Origin: Parabacteroides sp. PFB2-10
GTDB taxonomy: Bacteria > Bacteroidota > Bacteroidia > Bacteroidales > Tannerellaceae
DNA length: 64,000 nt
Assembly: GCF_029893085.1 (NCBI RefSeq)
Contig: NZ_JARXWI010000002.1
Location: 124,001 to 188,000 of the forward strand
Reading direction: 5' to 3'
Shown: in pieces, positions 42,003-50,120 of the stretch
How positions within the stretch are numbered: the first letter of the stretch is position 1
How the letters are laid out: every line of letters starts with the position of its first letter
Position numbers and translations under genes: made by a program
Notes under the pieces: generated by a model
Database searches by the model: none
Told to the model about the DNA's origin: nothing
The model's input: the letters and a program-made list of their open reading frames with translations, nothing else

Positions 42003-43601
42003 ATGAGTATCCAAATTCAACAAGTTGCATACGTGCATACAGACAATAGTGCGCTATTTTCTGATATCAATCTTACCATCAATAAAGGAGAAAAAGTATC
42101 GCTGATCGGACAGAACGGATCGGGGAAGTCGACCCTGTTGCGTATGATCGCAGGAGATCTGTTGCCTACTTCCGGCGAAATCATTGTGTCAACCGCGCCT
42201 TATTATATCCCCCAGCATTTTGGACAATACGATCATCAGACGGTTGCCGAGGCGTTGCGTATCCACGAAAAACTGCATGCTTTGCACGCTATTGAAAATG
42301 GAGATGCCTCTGAAAATAATTTTGCTTTGCTCGACGACGATTGGGGCATCGAGGAGCGCAGTCTGGCAGCGCTGGCTCATTGGGGTTTGTCCCATATCTC
42401 CCTCGCACAATCCTTTGAAACCCTGAGCGGAGGCGAAAAGACAAAAGCCTTTTTGGCGGGACTGCAGATCCATACGCCGGAGATTATCCTGTTTGATGAA
42501 CCGACCAATCACCTGGATGCTGCCAGCCGTGAACAGTTCTACCGGTATATACAATCGGTAAATGCCACCCTGTTGATTGTCAGCCACGACCGCGCCTTGC
42601 TCAACCTACTTCCGCTTACCTACGAATTAGGACATACGGGCATCACGACGTATGGCGGGAATTATGATTTCTATAAAGAACAAAAGCAATTGCAACTGGA
42701 GGCTCTGCAGGAATCACTGGATGAGAAGGAAAAAGAGTTGCGCCTGGCCAAGAAAACAGCCCGGGAGGCGCTGGAACGGAAGCAGAAACACGAAGTGAGA
42801 GGCAAGAAGCAAAAGATAAAAGCAGGCGTTGGCAAAATGGCATTGGATACACTTCAGGATCGGGCTGAGAAGAGCGCGTCCAAATTGAAAGATACCCATG
42901 TGGAGAAAACCCGGCAACTGACGGAAAACATTGATGAGTTGCGCAAAATCCTGCCGGACAAACGCACCATGAAGGTCGATCTGAATGCTTCCCATCTGCA
43001 TACGGGAAAGATATTAGTCAAAGCGCAGCAGGTGAATTTTGCCTACGAAGGAGCCGATCCGCTCTTTCCTGCTCCTCTTGATTTTATTGTTAAGAGCGGC
43101 GAACGTTTGATGTTGCGTGGTAACAACGGATCCGGTAAGACGACCTTACTGAAATTGATCGTAGGCCGGTTGCAACCGCAGGAAGGAACCATCGAACGGG
43201 CAGACTTTGATTATATCTATATTGACCAGGAATATGCAATTATCCGGAACGAACTGACGGTGTATGAGCAAGCGGAAGAGTACAACGACCGTCATCTGCC
43301 GGAGCATGAGATTAAAATGCTTCTCTCGCGTTATCTCTTCTCACAAGCGAGTTGGAACAAGCCTTGCGCAGCATTAAGCGGGGGAGAGAAAATGCGCCTG
43401 GCCATCTGCTGTTTGATGATTGGCAACCAGACGCCCGATATGATTCTCTTAGATGAACCGACAAACAACTTAGACATCGCCAGCATAGAGATCCTGACCT
43501 CTGTTATCCGTGACTACCAAGGCACCATCATCGCCGTCTCACACGATGCCCGCTTTCTGGAGGAAAGCGGAATTAATGGAAAATTGAAAATGGAAAATTG
43601 A
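42003..43601 (+). CDS. ABC-F family ATPase (ribosome-associated)
   Basis: 532 residues, two ATP-binding domains and no membrane segment. Domain 1 has GQNGSGKST (36-44), LSGGEKTKAF and DEPTNHLD. The basic, coiled interdomain linker (about 230-320; LRLAKKTAREALERKQKHE) inserts toward the ribosomal tRNA sites in this family. Domain 2 has GNNGSGKTT, LSGGEKMRLA and DEPTNNLD. ABC-F proteins act as translation factors or protect ribosomes from antibiotics; which applies is unclear. The long leader with a tiny ORF would suit an inducible member. The last eight residues (NGKLKMEN) are encoded by an A+T-rich repeat tract, so the native C-terminus may have been altered. Confidence 0.92.
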   Translation: MSIQIQQVAYVHTDNSALFSDINLTINKGEKVSLIGQNGSGKSTLLRMIAGDLLPTSGEIIVSTAPYYIPQHFGQYDHQTVAEALRIHEKLHALHAIENGDASENNFALLDDDWGIEERSLAALAHWGLSHISLAQSFETLSGGEKTKAFLAGLQIHTPEIILFDEPTNHLDAASREQFYRYIQSVNATLLIVSHDRALLNLLPLTYELGHTGITTYGGNYDFYKEQKQLQLEALQESLDEKEKELRLAKKTAREALERKQKHEVRGKKQKIKAGVGKMALDTLQDRAEKSASKLKDTHVEKTRQLTENIDELRKILPDKRTMKVDLNASHLHTGKILVKAQQVNFAYEGADPLFPAPLDFIVKSGERLMLRGNNGSGKTTLLKLIVGRLQPQEGTIERADFDYIYIDQEYAIIRNELTVYEQAEEYNDRHLPEHEIKMLLSRYLFSQASWNKPCAALSGGEKMRLAICCLMIGNQTPDMILLDEPTNNLDIASIEILTSVIRDYQGTIIAVSHDARFLEESGINGKLKMEN

Positions 43602-43658
43602 AAATTATATTCTTTCAATCCTTCATTTTCAACTTTCAATTATCAATTATCAATTACT
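43572..43658. repeat. A+T-rich AAAATTGAAAATG / ATCAATTATCAATTA tract between convergent genes
   Basis: Tandem GGAAAATTGAAAAT units on one side and TTTCAATTATCAATTATC on the other can fold into an A+T hairpin. Similar tracts occur at 20196-20229, 33892-33906, 48266-48296 and 50084-50112. The tract encodes the C-terminus of the ABC-F protein and abuts the stop of the convergent TPR protein. Confidence 0.6.
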
Positions 43659-45381
43659 TACAGTGTTCCCGTATCAACCGGTCTACAACCGGATCGCCCA
43701 GCTCTTTTGCTTTGGCGAAGGCTTCGCAGGCTTCCGCTTTCTTGTTTAAGCGAACGAGGCAAACCCCTTTCAAGCGGTAACAGGAATTGAATTCGGGAGC
43801 CAATGCCAAGGCTTTTTCAAGGGTTGTAAGCGCTTCGGTATAGTTTTCCTGACGCATATAGATTGAAGCCATTTCGGCTATGTAATTCGGATTGTCGGGA
43901 GCCATTTGCTGGGCTTTTTGGATATCTTCCATAGCACCGGCATAATCAGCGCTGCGGAATTTAGACTGTTCCCGCAGATAATAGAAGTTATCACCTACGT
44001 TGCCACCGGTCAAATCATAATAGAGGTCGTAATCCTTTACAGCCTCCTCGTGTTGGGAAAGGCTTATTTTCATATCTATGCGCTCCAGAATGTAAGTCAG
44101 GGTCTCTTCGGAAGGAACCTTTAGACTCTTTTCTATTGCTTTATCGAGCAACGCGATAAGCTCGCTGATGTTTGTGCCGGCTATTTGTTCCAACGATTTG
44201 GCAGCCATATAGTAGGAGAGGGAGCTGGCTAATTCGCTTTCATTTACTTTGGTGTAGCTATCGTAAGCCATATCATAGATGCCCAGCGTGAAGTACATAT
44301 CGCCTTCCAATTGCCGGTAGGAGGGTTGGTCGTCCAGTTCGATCGCATCCTTCAGTGTGTTCATAGCACCGGCGATTGTCCATTCCTTCTGAGTCAATGT
44401 CGTATCGGCAGCAGCCATTTCAAACACGACGCGTGCTTTGTTGAATAATACATTTGCTTTATTGTCTGTCTGACGTGAAGCGGTTTCCCAGTCGGCTATG
44501 GCTTTATCTAAGTAGGCTTGTGCGATTTCGCCCTTTTCCTGGCTAAACAGTGTGCGGTTGTGCGCATAGTGCGAAGCCCGGTTCAGGTAGCCTTCAGGTG
44601 CGGTAGGGAAAGCTGTAATAAAGTCGTTGATAAGTTCCAGGTATTCCGATGCGGTTTTGCCTGTACTCATGATCATTAGCATCACCTCAGCCTGCTCGAT
44701 ATCTTCCGGCCAGGCTTTGCGGATACCGATGCTGCTATAGGTACGGCTGAGTGCATCGAGGGAGGTCACCCGCAGGCTGTTTGCATAACCGGCCGACACT
44801 CCGTAAGAGATGTTTGTATCTCCGGCCGTATCGTCCTGCATCAGGGCAAATACCTCTCCGTCTTCTGTCAACAGCGGCAGGTTGACCGATTCAAACGGGA
44901 TAGAGGTTTTATAATAGGCATACGGATCCTTTAATTTATTTACTTCCGTAATATTTCCTTCTTTGAAACTCCCTTTCTTTTCTCTTGTATAGGGAACAAC
45001 ATATATTTTTGTTTCATTCGCTAATGGCTCGGTAGCGATGGAGAGATAGGGAACCTTCTTCGCTGTTTCAACCTGAAAACGGATCACCTCATACATATCG
45101 TCGGCACCCAGAATCGCTGTTACCGGATAGATCTTGCCATCGGTGTCTGTTACCTCTGCACGTTCAGCTCCGCGAAAAAGCTTATAACCCGACAAGGCTT
45201 CGCCCGTTTCGCTGACAAAAAAAGCGGTACCGGTTTGCAAACGTTGATTATCTTTCCCATAAGTGGATACGGTCAATAGCGCTTTGCGCTGTTTTTCTAA
45301 CCATTTAGGCGCTTTCCCTTGGGCTGTGGCCAGCAGAGTAACACAGGCGGCCAGCATCAATAATGAAATTTTTCTTATCAT
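43654..45381 (-). CDS. exported protein: degenerate trypsin-like domain plus TPRs
   Basis: 575 residues. Sec signal peptide 1-20 (ending LLATAQ). Residues 30-225 resemble a trypsin-like (S1C) fold (TGTAFFVSETGEALSGYKLF), but the positions that normally hold the catalytic His and the GNSGG serine loop read SGYKLF and SVNLPLLTEDG. Proteolysis is therefore unlikely and a binding role more so. Residues 245-575 contain TPR units, clearest at YTEALTTLEKALALAPEFN and NKKAEACEAFAKAKELG. It starts 11 nt after the FHA protein gene and is co-transcribed with it. The pair may link envelope sensing to phosphopeptide binding, but this is speculative. Confidence 0.82.
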   Translation of the reverse strand: MIRKISLLMLAACVTLLATAQGKAPKWLEKQRKALLTVSTYGKDNQRLQTGTAFFVSETGEALSGYKLFRGAERAEVTDTDGKIYPVTAILGADDMYEVIRFQVETAKKVPYLSIATEPLANETKIYVVPYTREKKGSFKEGNITEVNKLKDPYAYYKTSIPFESVNLPLLTEDGEVFALMQDDTAGDTNISYGVSAGYANSLRVTSLDALSRTYSSIGIRKAWPEDIEQAEVMLMIMSTGKTASEYLELINDFITAFPTAPEGYLNRASHYAHNRTLFSQEKGEIAQAYLDKAIADWETASRQTDNKANVLFNKARVVFEMAAADTTLTQKEWTIAGAMNTLKDAIELDDQPSYRQLEGDMYFTLGIYDMAYDSYTKVNESELASSLSYYMAAKSLEQIAGTNISELIALLDKAIEKSLKVPSEETLTYILERIDMKISLSQHEEAVKDYDLYYDLTGGNVGDNFYYLREQSKFRSADYAGAMEDIQKAQQMAPDNPNYIAEMASIYMRQENYTEALTTLEKALALAPEFNSCYRLKGVCLVRLNKKAEACEAFAKAKELGDPVVDRLIREHCK

Positions 45382-45392
45382 AGGTTTCTTCT

Positions 45393-45911
45393 TTATTTGG
45401 CATGTAGAATAAAAGTGGTTGCTCCAATGGTAACGATCGCTTCATCTTCGATCACTACCTGTTCTTTCTTCCCCACCAATACGTTTCTGACAAAAGTGCC
45501 CGTAAGGCTGGGGAAATCACGCAATGTGTAGATATAATGCCCGTTTCCATCGGGTTTTACATGGATCACACAATGTTTTCTTCCCATACTCGGATCGCTG
45601 GTGATAATAGCGACATGCACTCCGTCGGTGTCTTTGTTGCGGCGACCGATCACATTGTCTCCCTCTACCAAGGGGAGATCTTGCTTATAGCCAAAGTTGT
45701 TCTCGATCACAGTGATATATCCACAGGAGAAATCGGCTTCGTTCACCTCTTTTTCTTCACCTGTTTCTGTTTTTACTATCTTTTTCCCCAGACGTATCTT
45801 GAATTGATGCGTACACTGCGGGCAAACAAAAACAAGCACTTTCCCTTTCGGGTACTTCGTTTCATCGAATGTCAACTGATTATCACATTTCGGACAGAAT
45901 ATGCGCTTCAT
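45393..45911 (-). CDS. zinc-ribbon/FHA-domain protein
   Basis: 172 residues from ATG 45911 (MKRIFCPKCDNQLTFDE). The frame extends to 45959 but a -7 box at 45949-45956 lies inside that part, excluding it. Residues 5-30 form a four-cysteine zinc ribbon (CPKC and CPQC). Residues 85-170 are an FHA domain with VIGRRNKD, SMGRKHCVI and the closing GTFVRN loop, so phosphothreonine binding looks intact. It is cytoplasmic. The gene is first of two with the degenerate protease/TPR protein; no Ser/Thr kinase is nearby. Confidence 0.88.
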   Translation of the reverse strand: MKRIFCPKCDNQLTFDETKYPKGKVLVFVCPQCTHQFKIRLGKKIVKTETGEEKEVNEADFSCGYITVIENNFGYKQDLPLVEGDNVIGRRNKDTDGVHVAIITSDPSMGRKHCVIHVKPDGNGHYIYTLRDFPSLTGTFVRNVLVGKKEQVVIEDEAIVTIGATTFILHAK

Positions 45912-45948
45912 TCCTCTTTCCTTTTCAATATTATACGCTGTTTGTGTA

Positions 45949-45956
45949 CAAATGTA
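45949..45956 (-). promoter_or_regulatory. -7 promoter element of the FHA/TPR operon
   Basis: Minus-strand TACATTTG, a perfect TAnnTTTG box 38 nt before ATG 45911; it decides the start. Confidence 0.65.
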
Positions 45957-46023
45957 CATGAAATTTTTTAAAAGTAAGTATTACTGATTTACAGCCTACT
46001 ACTTTTCCTTGTATGATTGGATT

Positions 46024-46207
46024 GTGAACAAATGTCAAATTCGGTTGATTTCGCCGAAACCTCCAACTTACGATTTGTAATTTTTGCGGGAGTTTGCGCG
46101 CAAAAAAGCGGGACTTTGAAGACAAACTCCCGGGAGAAACATTTTTTAACGTATGGATTTGTAAGCAAAACGCCCGTTTTACTTACATTTAGTTTTTTAA
46201 CATTTTG
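46024..46207 (+). repeat. dispersed intergenic repeat, long form, copy D
   Basis: About 184 bp in a 324-bp gap between two minus-strand genes, antisense to both. It opens GTGAACAAATGTCAA and ends TTAACATTT. It has the doubled CGGGA(C/G)TTTG around GCGCGC, the invariant CAAACTCCCGGGAGAAACA and a hairpin TTGTAAGCAAAACG/CGTTTTACTTACA with one mismatch. The rest of the gap (45957-46023, 46208-46235) shows nothing recognisable. Confidence 0.9.
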
Positions 46208-46235
46208 CTTTTTGAGGTGCGCCGGATAGTGGCAT

Positions 46236-47180
46236 TTAGTCGAGCATCAAACTCATAATGGCATCTCTTTTGCTGTAACCCATCAGAAGGGAGGTCAGGG
46301 TTTTGTCGTCCATCTGCTCTAATGTTTCGGCGGTGAACGGTTGTTTAGGATGGCTTTCCAGCCATTGTCTGGTCATTTTTTCTCGGTTAAGAACCATCGC
46401 CATGCCCAAACGATGGGTGTCGGGTAGGAGAGGAGTCGACTTCCATACAGCCTTTTCCGAGCGGAAGAAGCGACAGGTGTGTTGCAATAAGGCCTTTTTA
46501 ACGGAGATATTCTCATAAACCATCTCTTTGATAAGTGGCTCCTTTTCGCTGGTCACGGCAAAGAGTAAGCCAATCGGGTTGCCTTGTCGGTCTTCCATAC
46601 CGGCCACAAGGCCTTCGGTTCGCTCAAATTCCATCAGGTTGGTCTTGAAATCTTCCGGGGTGTGCAAAACAGAGCAGGTTCGGCATCGTAGTTGGCTGTC
46701 GAAATAACGATACCATTTCTCCAAATCTTTCGATTCAGAACTGATCGGTTTGATCGTTCCGGCGTCTGTCTCTTCATTGGATAACAGATAGGTTTCCCAG
46801 GAGTAGTCGAACACTTCCGTATAACCCTGGGCGCGATAATAATCAAACAACCAGGGTTCCGCCGGGATCAATCCGGTGATGTCATATCCTTCGCGACGCA
46901 TACCGGTGAACGCTTTTTCCAACAGTTCGCGCATCAATCCTTTGCCCCGTTCGCGGGGATCGGTGCAGGCACCGGAGATATAACCCATCCGGATCTCCCT
47001 ACCATACCAAATTAGCGTGTAGGGAATAACTTGCAGAAAAGAGACAATGCGCCCGTTGCGTTCGATCGTATATGCCTGTTCCTCTTTGAATACACGGTCG
47101 AAATAGAGAGTGATAAAGTCTTCCGGATCATGAAAGCACGTCCGCCACAACTCCTTTATCTGTTCTTTCCGGTTGTTCAT
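46236..47180 (-). CDS. GNAT-family acetyltransferase (Eis-like N-terminal domain)
   Basis: 314 residues. The GNAT core (about 1-140) shows RMGYISGACTDPRERGKGLMRELLEKAF, where ERGKGL is the acetyl-CoA pyrophosphate loop. The remaining half has no clear family beyond similarity to multi-domain GNAT proteins of Bacteroidales. The substrate is unknown. Its start lies 53 nt inside the 3' end of the DUF2156 gene, so the two are co-transcribed and probably coupled. Repeat copy D follows its stop; no terminator hairpin is obvious. Confidence 0.85.
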   Translation of the reverse strand: MNNRKEQIKELWRTCFHDPEDFITLYFDRVFKEEQAYTIERNGRIVSFLQVIPYTLIWYGREIRMGYISGACTDPRERGKGLMRELLEKAFTGMRREGYDITGLIPAEPWLFDYYRAQGYTEVFDYSWETYLLSNEETDAGTIKPISSESKDLEKWYRYFDSQLRCRTCSVLHTPEDFKTNLMEFERTEGLVAGMEDRQGNPIGLLFAVTSEKEPLIKEMVYENISVKKALLQHTCRFFRSEKAVWKSTPLLPDTHRLGMAMVLNREKMTRQWLESHPKQPFTAETLEQMDDKTLTSLLMGYSKRDAIMSLMLD

Positions 47181-48099
47181 GTTGGTTTGCTTTTAAGGGA
47201 GTTCGCTTTACGGTAGCACTCTTTTCCAAAAGAATGATTGGTTGATAGGAGAGTTTCGCTTTGCGCAATCCTTCGATGCCCAGATCCTCTTCCCGGTTTA
47301 TATACATATATTGTTCCGGAAGATGGGAGGCGAACTCCTGGTTGATCACTGCGTAGACGCCTTCATACTGGGTATCCGCCTTTTCAATATGTACGCCAAA
47401 CGTATTATGGTTGATCGGTCTGCCGAAAGAGAAGGCAATGATCTGGTGGTTGTGGCAGATTGCTCCGCCAGTGAGACCCAGTTCATTGAAATGATTGAGT
47501 GCATAGGTGATAGATCGCCTTTCATAGCTCAACTCTTCTTCATCTTCTTCCGTCTGGTTGGCTTTATACCATTTCTTTTCCAATGCCAGACATTCGGGCA
47601 CCAGTTCGGGCGTGATCGGCATATATTCATAGCGATACTCCTTCTTGAAGCGGTTGATATGATTGCGTTTGGCCTGGTATTTCTTTCCCGTCAGGTTTAC
47701 CAGATCTTCCCGTAGGTAAATATAATCAAAATAGTCACGTTCGGGGATATAATGGAATTCTCCGGGCAGAGCCTCTTCCAGTTTCAAACGGGCATACGGA
47801 GTGATGCCCAAGAGCAACAACGGATGTCCCAGTTCCCGTGAGTCGATCTCCATTTTGTGGAGTATCTGCTTCAGATCTCCATCGCCAACAGGCATCATAT
47901 AAGCCGGGCGGGTTTTATCTTCTATCTTGAAACGTATGACCAGAAAGTCGTCTACAATGGCAAATTCGCTATCGTAAAGAAAACGCCAGCTACACATATT
48001 CGCGAATGAAAAGTCGCAATTACTGTAATTGGCCGGCATGGTGTAGGAGGTGATCAGTTCTTTATCCTCAAGAGTGATCGGTTTGAATTGGATGGACAT
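47128..48099 (-). CDS. DUF2156 protein (phosphatidylglycerol lysyltransferase C-terminal-like)
   Basis: 323 residues, soluble, two linked GNAT-like folds as in the catalytic part of MprF/FemX-type aminoacyltransferases. Marks include FANMCSWRFLYDSEF, KKYQAKRNHINRFKKEY, ALNHFNELGLTGGAI and YMYINREEDLGIEGLRKAK. Without the MprF membrane domain it may transfer an aminoacyl or acyl group from tRNA or CoA to an unknown acceptor. The final 30 residues, overlapping the next gene, look unconserved. No -7 box was found in the 205-bp gap upstream. Confidence 0.85.
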   Translation of the reverse strand: MSIQFKPITLEDKELITSYTMPANYSNCDFSFANMCSWRFLYDSEFAIVDDFLVIRFKIEDKTRPAYMMPVGDGDLKQILHKMEIDSRELGHPLLLLGITPYARLKLEEALPGEFHYIPERDYFDYIYLREDLVNLTGKKYQAKRNHINRFKKEYRYEYMPITPELVPECLALEKKWYKANQTEEDEEELSYERRSITYALNHFNELGLTGGAICHNHQIIAFSFGRPINHNTFGVHIEKADTQYEGVYAVINQEFASHLPEQYMYINREEDLGIEGLRKAKLSYQPIILLEKSATVKRTPLKANQHEQPERTDKGVVADVLS

Positions 48100-48230
48100 A
48101 TAATCTTATCGTGTTATTTTTGAGTACATATAAATAACGTTTTACCCATAGAAATAGTTTAAAAGGGAAACAGTATTTTACTATCCACCATTTTGGACAA
48201 CCCGATTTTGGTGATTGCGCTACCGACAAC

Positions 48231-48264
48231 AAAGAGCCCGGAGAATACTCCAGGCTCTTTTTAT
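48231..48264 (-). terminator. hairpin terminator after pgk
   Basis: AAAGAGCC (48231-48238) pairs with GGCTCTTT (48253-48260), with inner GGAG/CTCC. T runs are better on the plus-strand side, so it may act in both directions. Confidence 0.75.
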
Positions 48265-48304
48265 ATCAATTATAAATTGACAATTATCAATTAATACAAT
48301 ACGC

Positions 48305-49564
48305 TTACGCTTCAATCGCTGCGATTCCCGGAAGGGTTTTCCCTTCGATGGCTTCCAATAGGGCGCCACCACCGGTTGAAACGTAAGATACCTTGTCGGC
48401 CATGCCGAATTTGTTTACGCAGGCAACCGAGTCACCACCACCCACGAGTGAGAAGGCGCCGTTTTGAGTTGCTTTCACAATGGCTTCGCCTACAGAGCGT
48501 GAACCGCTTGTGAAGTTATCGAATTCAAATACACCCGTAGGGCCGTTCCAAAGGATGGTTTTTGAGTTTTCAATCACTGCGGCAAACTTCTTTTCTGTTT
48601 CGGGGCCGATATCCAGGCCTTCCCATTCGTCAGGAATTTCGTTTACCGGACAGAATTTTGTGTTGGCATCGTTGCTGAAATCATCGGCAATCTTGGCATC
48701 CACCGCCAGAACAAGGTTCACTCCTTTTTCTTTGGCTTTTTTGATCAACTCAAGAGCCAGATCCAATTTGTCGTCTTCAACCAATGATTTACCAATCTTA
48801 CCACCCTGTGCTTTGGTGAATGTATAGGTCATACCACCTGCAATGATCAGGTTATCAACCTTACCTAGGAGGTTTTCTATGATATCGATTTTAGAAGATA
48901 CTTTTGAACCACCCATGATAGCTGTGAACGGACGGGCGATGTCTTTCATCACCTTCTCAACCGCTTTCACCTCTTTTTCCATCAGGTATCCAAACATCTT
49001 ATGGTCAGCATCGAAATAGTCGGCAATCAGAGCCGTTGAAGCATGCGCGCGGTGAGCCGTACCGAACGCGTCGTTCACATAACAGTCGGCATACGAAGCC
49101 AATGTTTTTGTAAATTCTTTCTGGCTCTCTTTAATGGCTTTCTTCGCTTCCTTCTTTTCTTCTTCGCTCGCATCTTCAGCCAAACCTCTCGGTTTGCCTT
49201 CCTCTTCGGCATAAAAACGCAGGTTTTCCAATAAAAGAGCTTCTCCCGGTTGCAAGGCTGCCGCTTTCACAGCCGCTTCTTCCCCGATACAATCATTGGC
49301 AAACTGCACATCAACACCCAGCAATTCCGAAACATGCCCCAAGATGTGGCGCAAGGAGAATTTATCGGTCGGGCCTTTCGGACGTCCAAGGTGTGAACCG
49401 ATAATAGGGCTGCCGCCATCGGTTAAAATCTTTTTCAATGTAGGAAGGGCAGCACGGATACGTGTGTCGTCAGTAATGTTGAAATTCTCGTCCAAAGGAA
49501 CGTTGAAATCAACTCTCACAAATGCCTTTTTACCGGCAAAGTTGAAATTTTCAATGGATACCAT
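48305..49564 (-). CDS. pgk: phosphoglycerate kinase
   Basis: 419 residues from ATG 49564 ([15 protein letters not shown]). The frame reaches 49639, but the -7 box at 49613-49620 shows this is untranslated. Signatures are [20 protein letters not shown] for 3-phosphoglycerate binding, [37 protein letters not shown] and the ATP loop GGGDSVACV near the C-terminus. It makes ATP in glycolysis. Monocistronic, with a promoter divergent from the his operon across repeat copy E. Confidence 0.98.
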   Translation of the reverse strand: MVSIENFNFAGKKAFVRVDFNVPLDENFNITDDTRIRAALPTLKKILTDGGSPIIGSHLGRPKGPTDKFSLRHILGHVSELLGVDVQFANDCIGEEAAVKAAALQPGEALLLENLRFYAEEEGKPRGLAEDASEEEKKEAKKAIKESQKEFTKTLASYADCYVNDAFGTAHRAHASTALIADYFDADHKMFGYLMEKEVKAVEKVMKDIARPFTAIMGGSKVSSKIDIIENLLGKVDNLIIAGGMTYTFTKAQGGKIGKSLVEDDKLDLALELIKKAKEKGVNLVLAVDAKIADDFSNDANTKFCPVNEIPDEWEGLDIGPETEKKFAAVIENSKTILWNGPTGVFEFDNFTSGSRSVGEAIVKATQNGAFSLVGGGDSVACVNKFGMADKVSYVSTGGGALLEAIEGKTLPGIAAIEA

Positions 49565-49612
49565 AAATTTATTATTTTGATAGTGTAGAAATCTGTAACC
49601 TTTTTGCGCTTG

Positions 49613-49620
49613 CAAACTTA
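49613..49620 (-). promoter_or_regulatory. -7 promoter element of pgk
   Basis: Minus-strand TAAGTTTG, a perfect TAnnTTTG box 49 nt before ATG 49564. Confidence 0.65.
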
Positions 49621-49677
49621 CAAAAAATATTCTTTCCACCCCTTAAAAAAACAGTGATAATTGTGTTTTTCAAAATT

Positions 49678-49822
49678 ATCATTTTGATAGCAAAAAGGTC
49701 GTTTTGCTTTACAATATGATACGTTAAAAAATGTTTCTCCCGGGAGTTTGTGAAAAAAGTCCCGGGATTTCGGAAAAAAACTCCCGCGTTTTTGACAATT
49801 TGTAAATTCGAGGTTGCCTGTT
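49678..49822 (-). repeat. dispersed intergenic repeat, short/hybrid form, copy E
   Basis: Reads on the minus strand: AACCTCGAATTTAC, ATTGTCAAAAACGCGGGAG, CCGAAATCCCGGGACTTTTT, the invariant CAAACTCCCGGGAGAAACA, TTTTTTAACGTAT and CATATTGTAAAGCAAAACG with a weak right arm. It most resembles copy B but keeps a trace of the long form's CCTCCAATTTACGATTTG module. It lies between the pgk and his promoters. Confidence 0.82.
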
Positions 49823-49889
49823 ACTATGCAATTATTTTCACATCAAAGCGACACAAAGCAGGCGGAATTTGAAACTTTTTGTTTGTTTT

Positions 49890-49920
49890 ATTGCTATAAT
49901 AAAGAAATAGTGTAACTTTG
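49890..49920 (+). promoter_or_regulatory. promoter of the his operon
   Basis: TAACTTTG (49913-49920) is a perfect -7 box and ATTG (49890-49893) a near -33 box at exactly 19 nt. Transcription would begin near 49927, just before the leader peptide. Confidence 0.75.
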
Positions 49921-49940
49921 TGGCCAGAAATAGTAGAAAA

Positions 49941-49991
49941 ATGAAATATTCTATACTACATCACCACCATCATCATTGCAACGAGCAGTAG
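49941..49991 (+). CDS. hisL: his operon leader peptide (six consecutive His)
   Basis: A 16-residue ORF, MKYSILHHHHHHCNEQ, starting about 14 nt after the predicted transcription start and followed by an attenuator-type terminator ahead of hisG. Six His codons in a row (CAT CAC CAC CAT CAT CAT) are the hallmark of a histidine attenuator: ribosome stalling there when charged tRNA-His is scarce would change folding of the RNA downstream. The leader is too short to act as a protein. Confidence 0.9.
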   Translation: MKYSILHHHHHHCNEQ

Positions 49992-49997
49992 TTCGGT

Positions 49998-50075
49998 GGG
50001 CTTAGGTGTGTGTATATAGTATTACATATATAAAGAATTAGGAAAGGCTTGCCGTTATAGGGTGAGCCTTTTTTT
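49998..50075 (+). promoter_or_regulatory. his attenuator: antiterminator segment and terminator
   Basis: Terminator: AAAGGCTTGCC (50043-50053) pairs with GGTGAGCCTTT (50061-50071), loop of 7, followed by a T run to 50075. Competing segment: GGGCTTA (49998-50004), just after the leader stop, can pair with TGAGCCT (50063-50069, two G-U pairs), which would break the terminator. A ribosome at the leader stop would cover the competing segment and allow termination; one stalled on the His codons would leave it free. Confidence 0.82.
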
Positions 50076-50120
50076 GTTAATTGATAGTTGGAAATTGAAA
50101 ATTGATAATTTAGAAATAAT

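Noticed and set aside
46017-46229. 70-residue open frame over repeat copy D, and a similar 153-residue minus-strand frame at 54766-55227 over copy F
   Set aside because: They exist only because the dispersed repeat lacks stops in that frame; no shared start codon, promoter box or ribosome site, and copy C has a stop.
49959-49976. Six consecutive His codons looking like an engineered His tag
   Set aside because: They sit in a 16-codon leader between a native promoter and an attenuator directly upstream of hisG, which explains them naturally.
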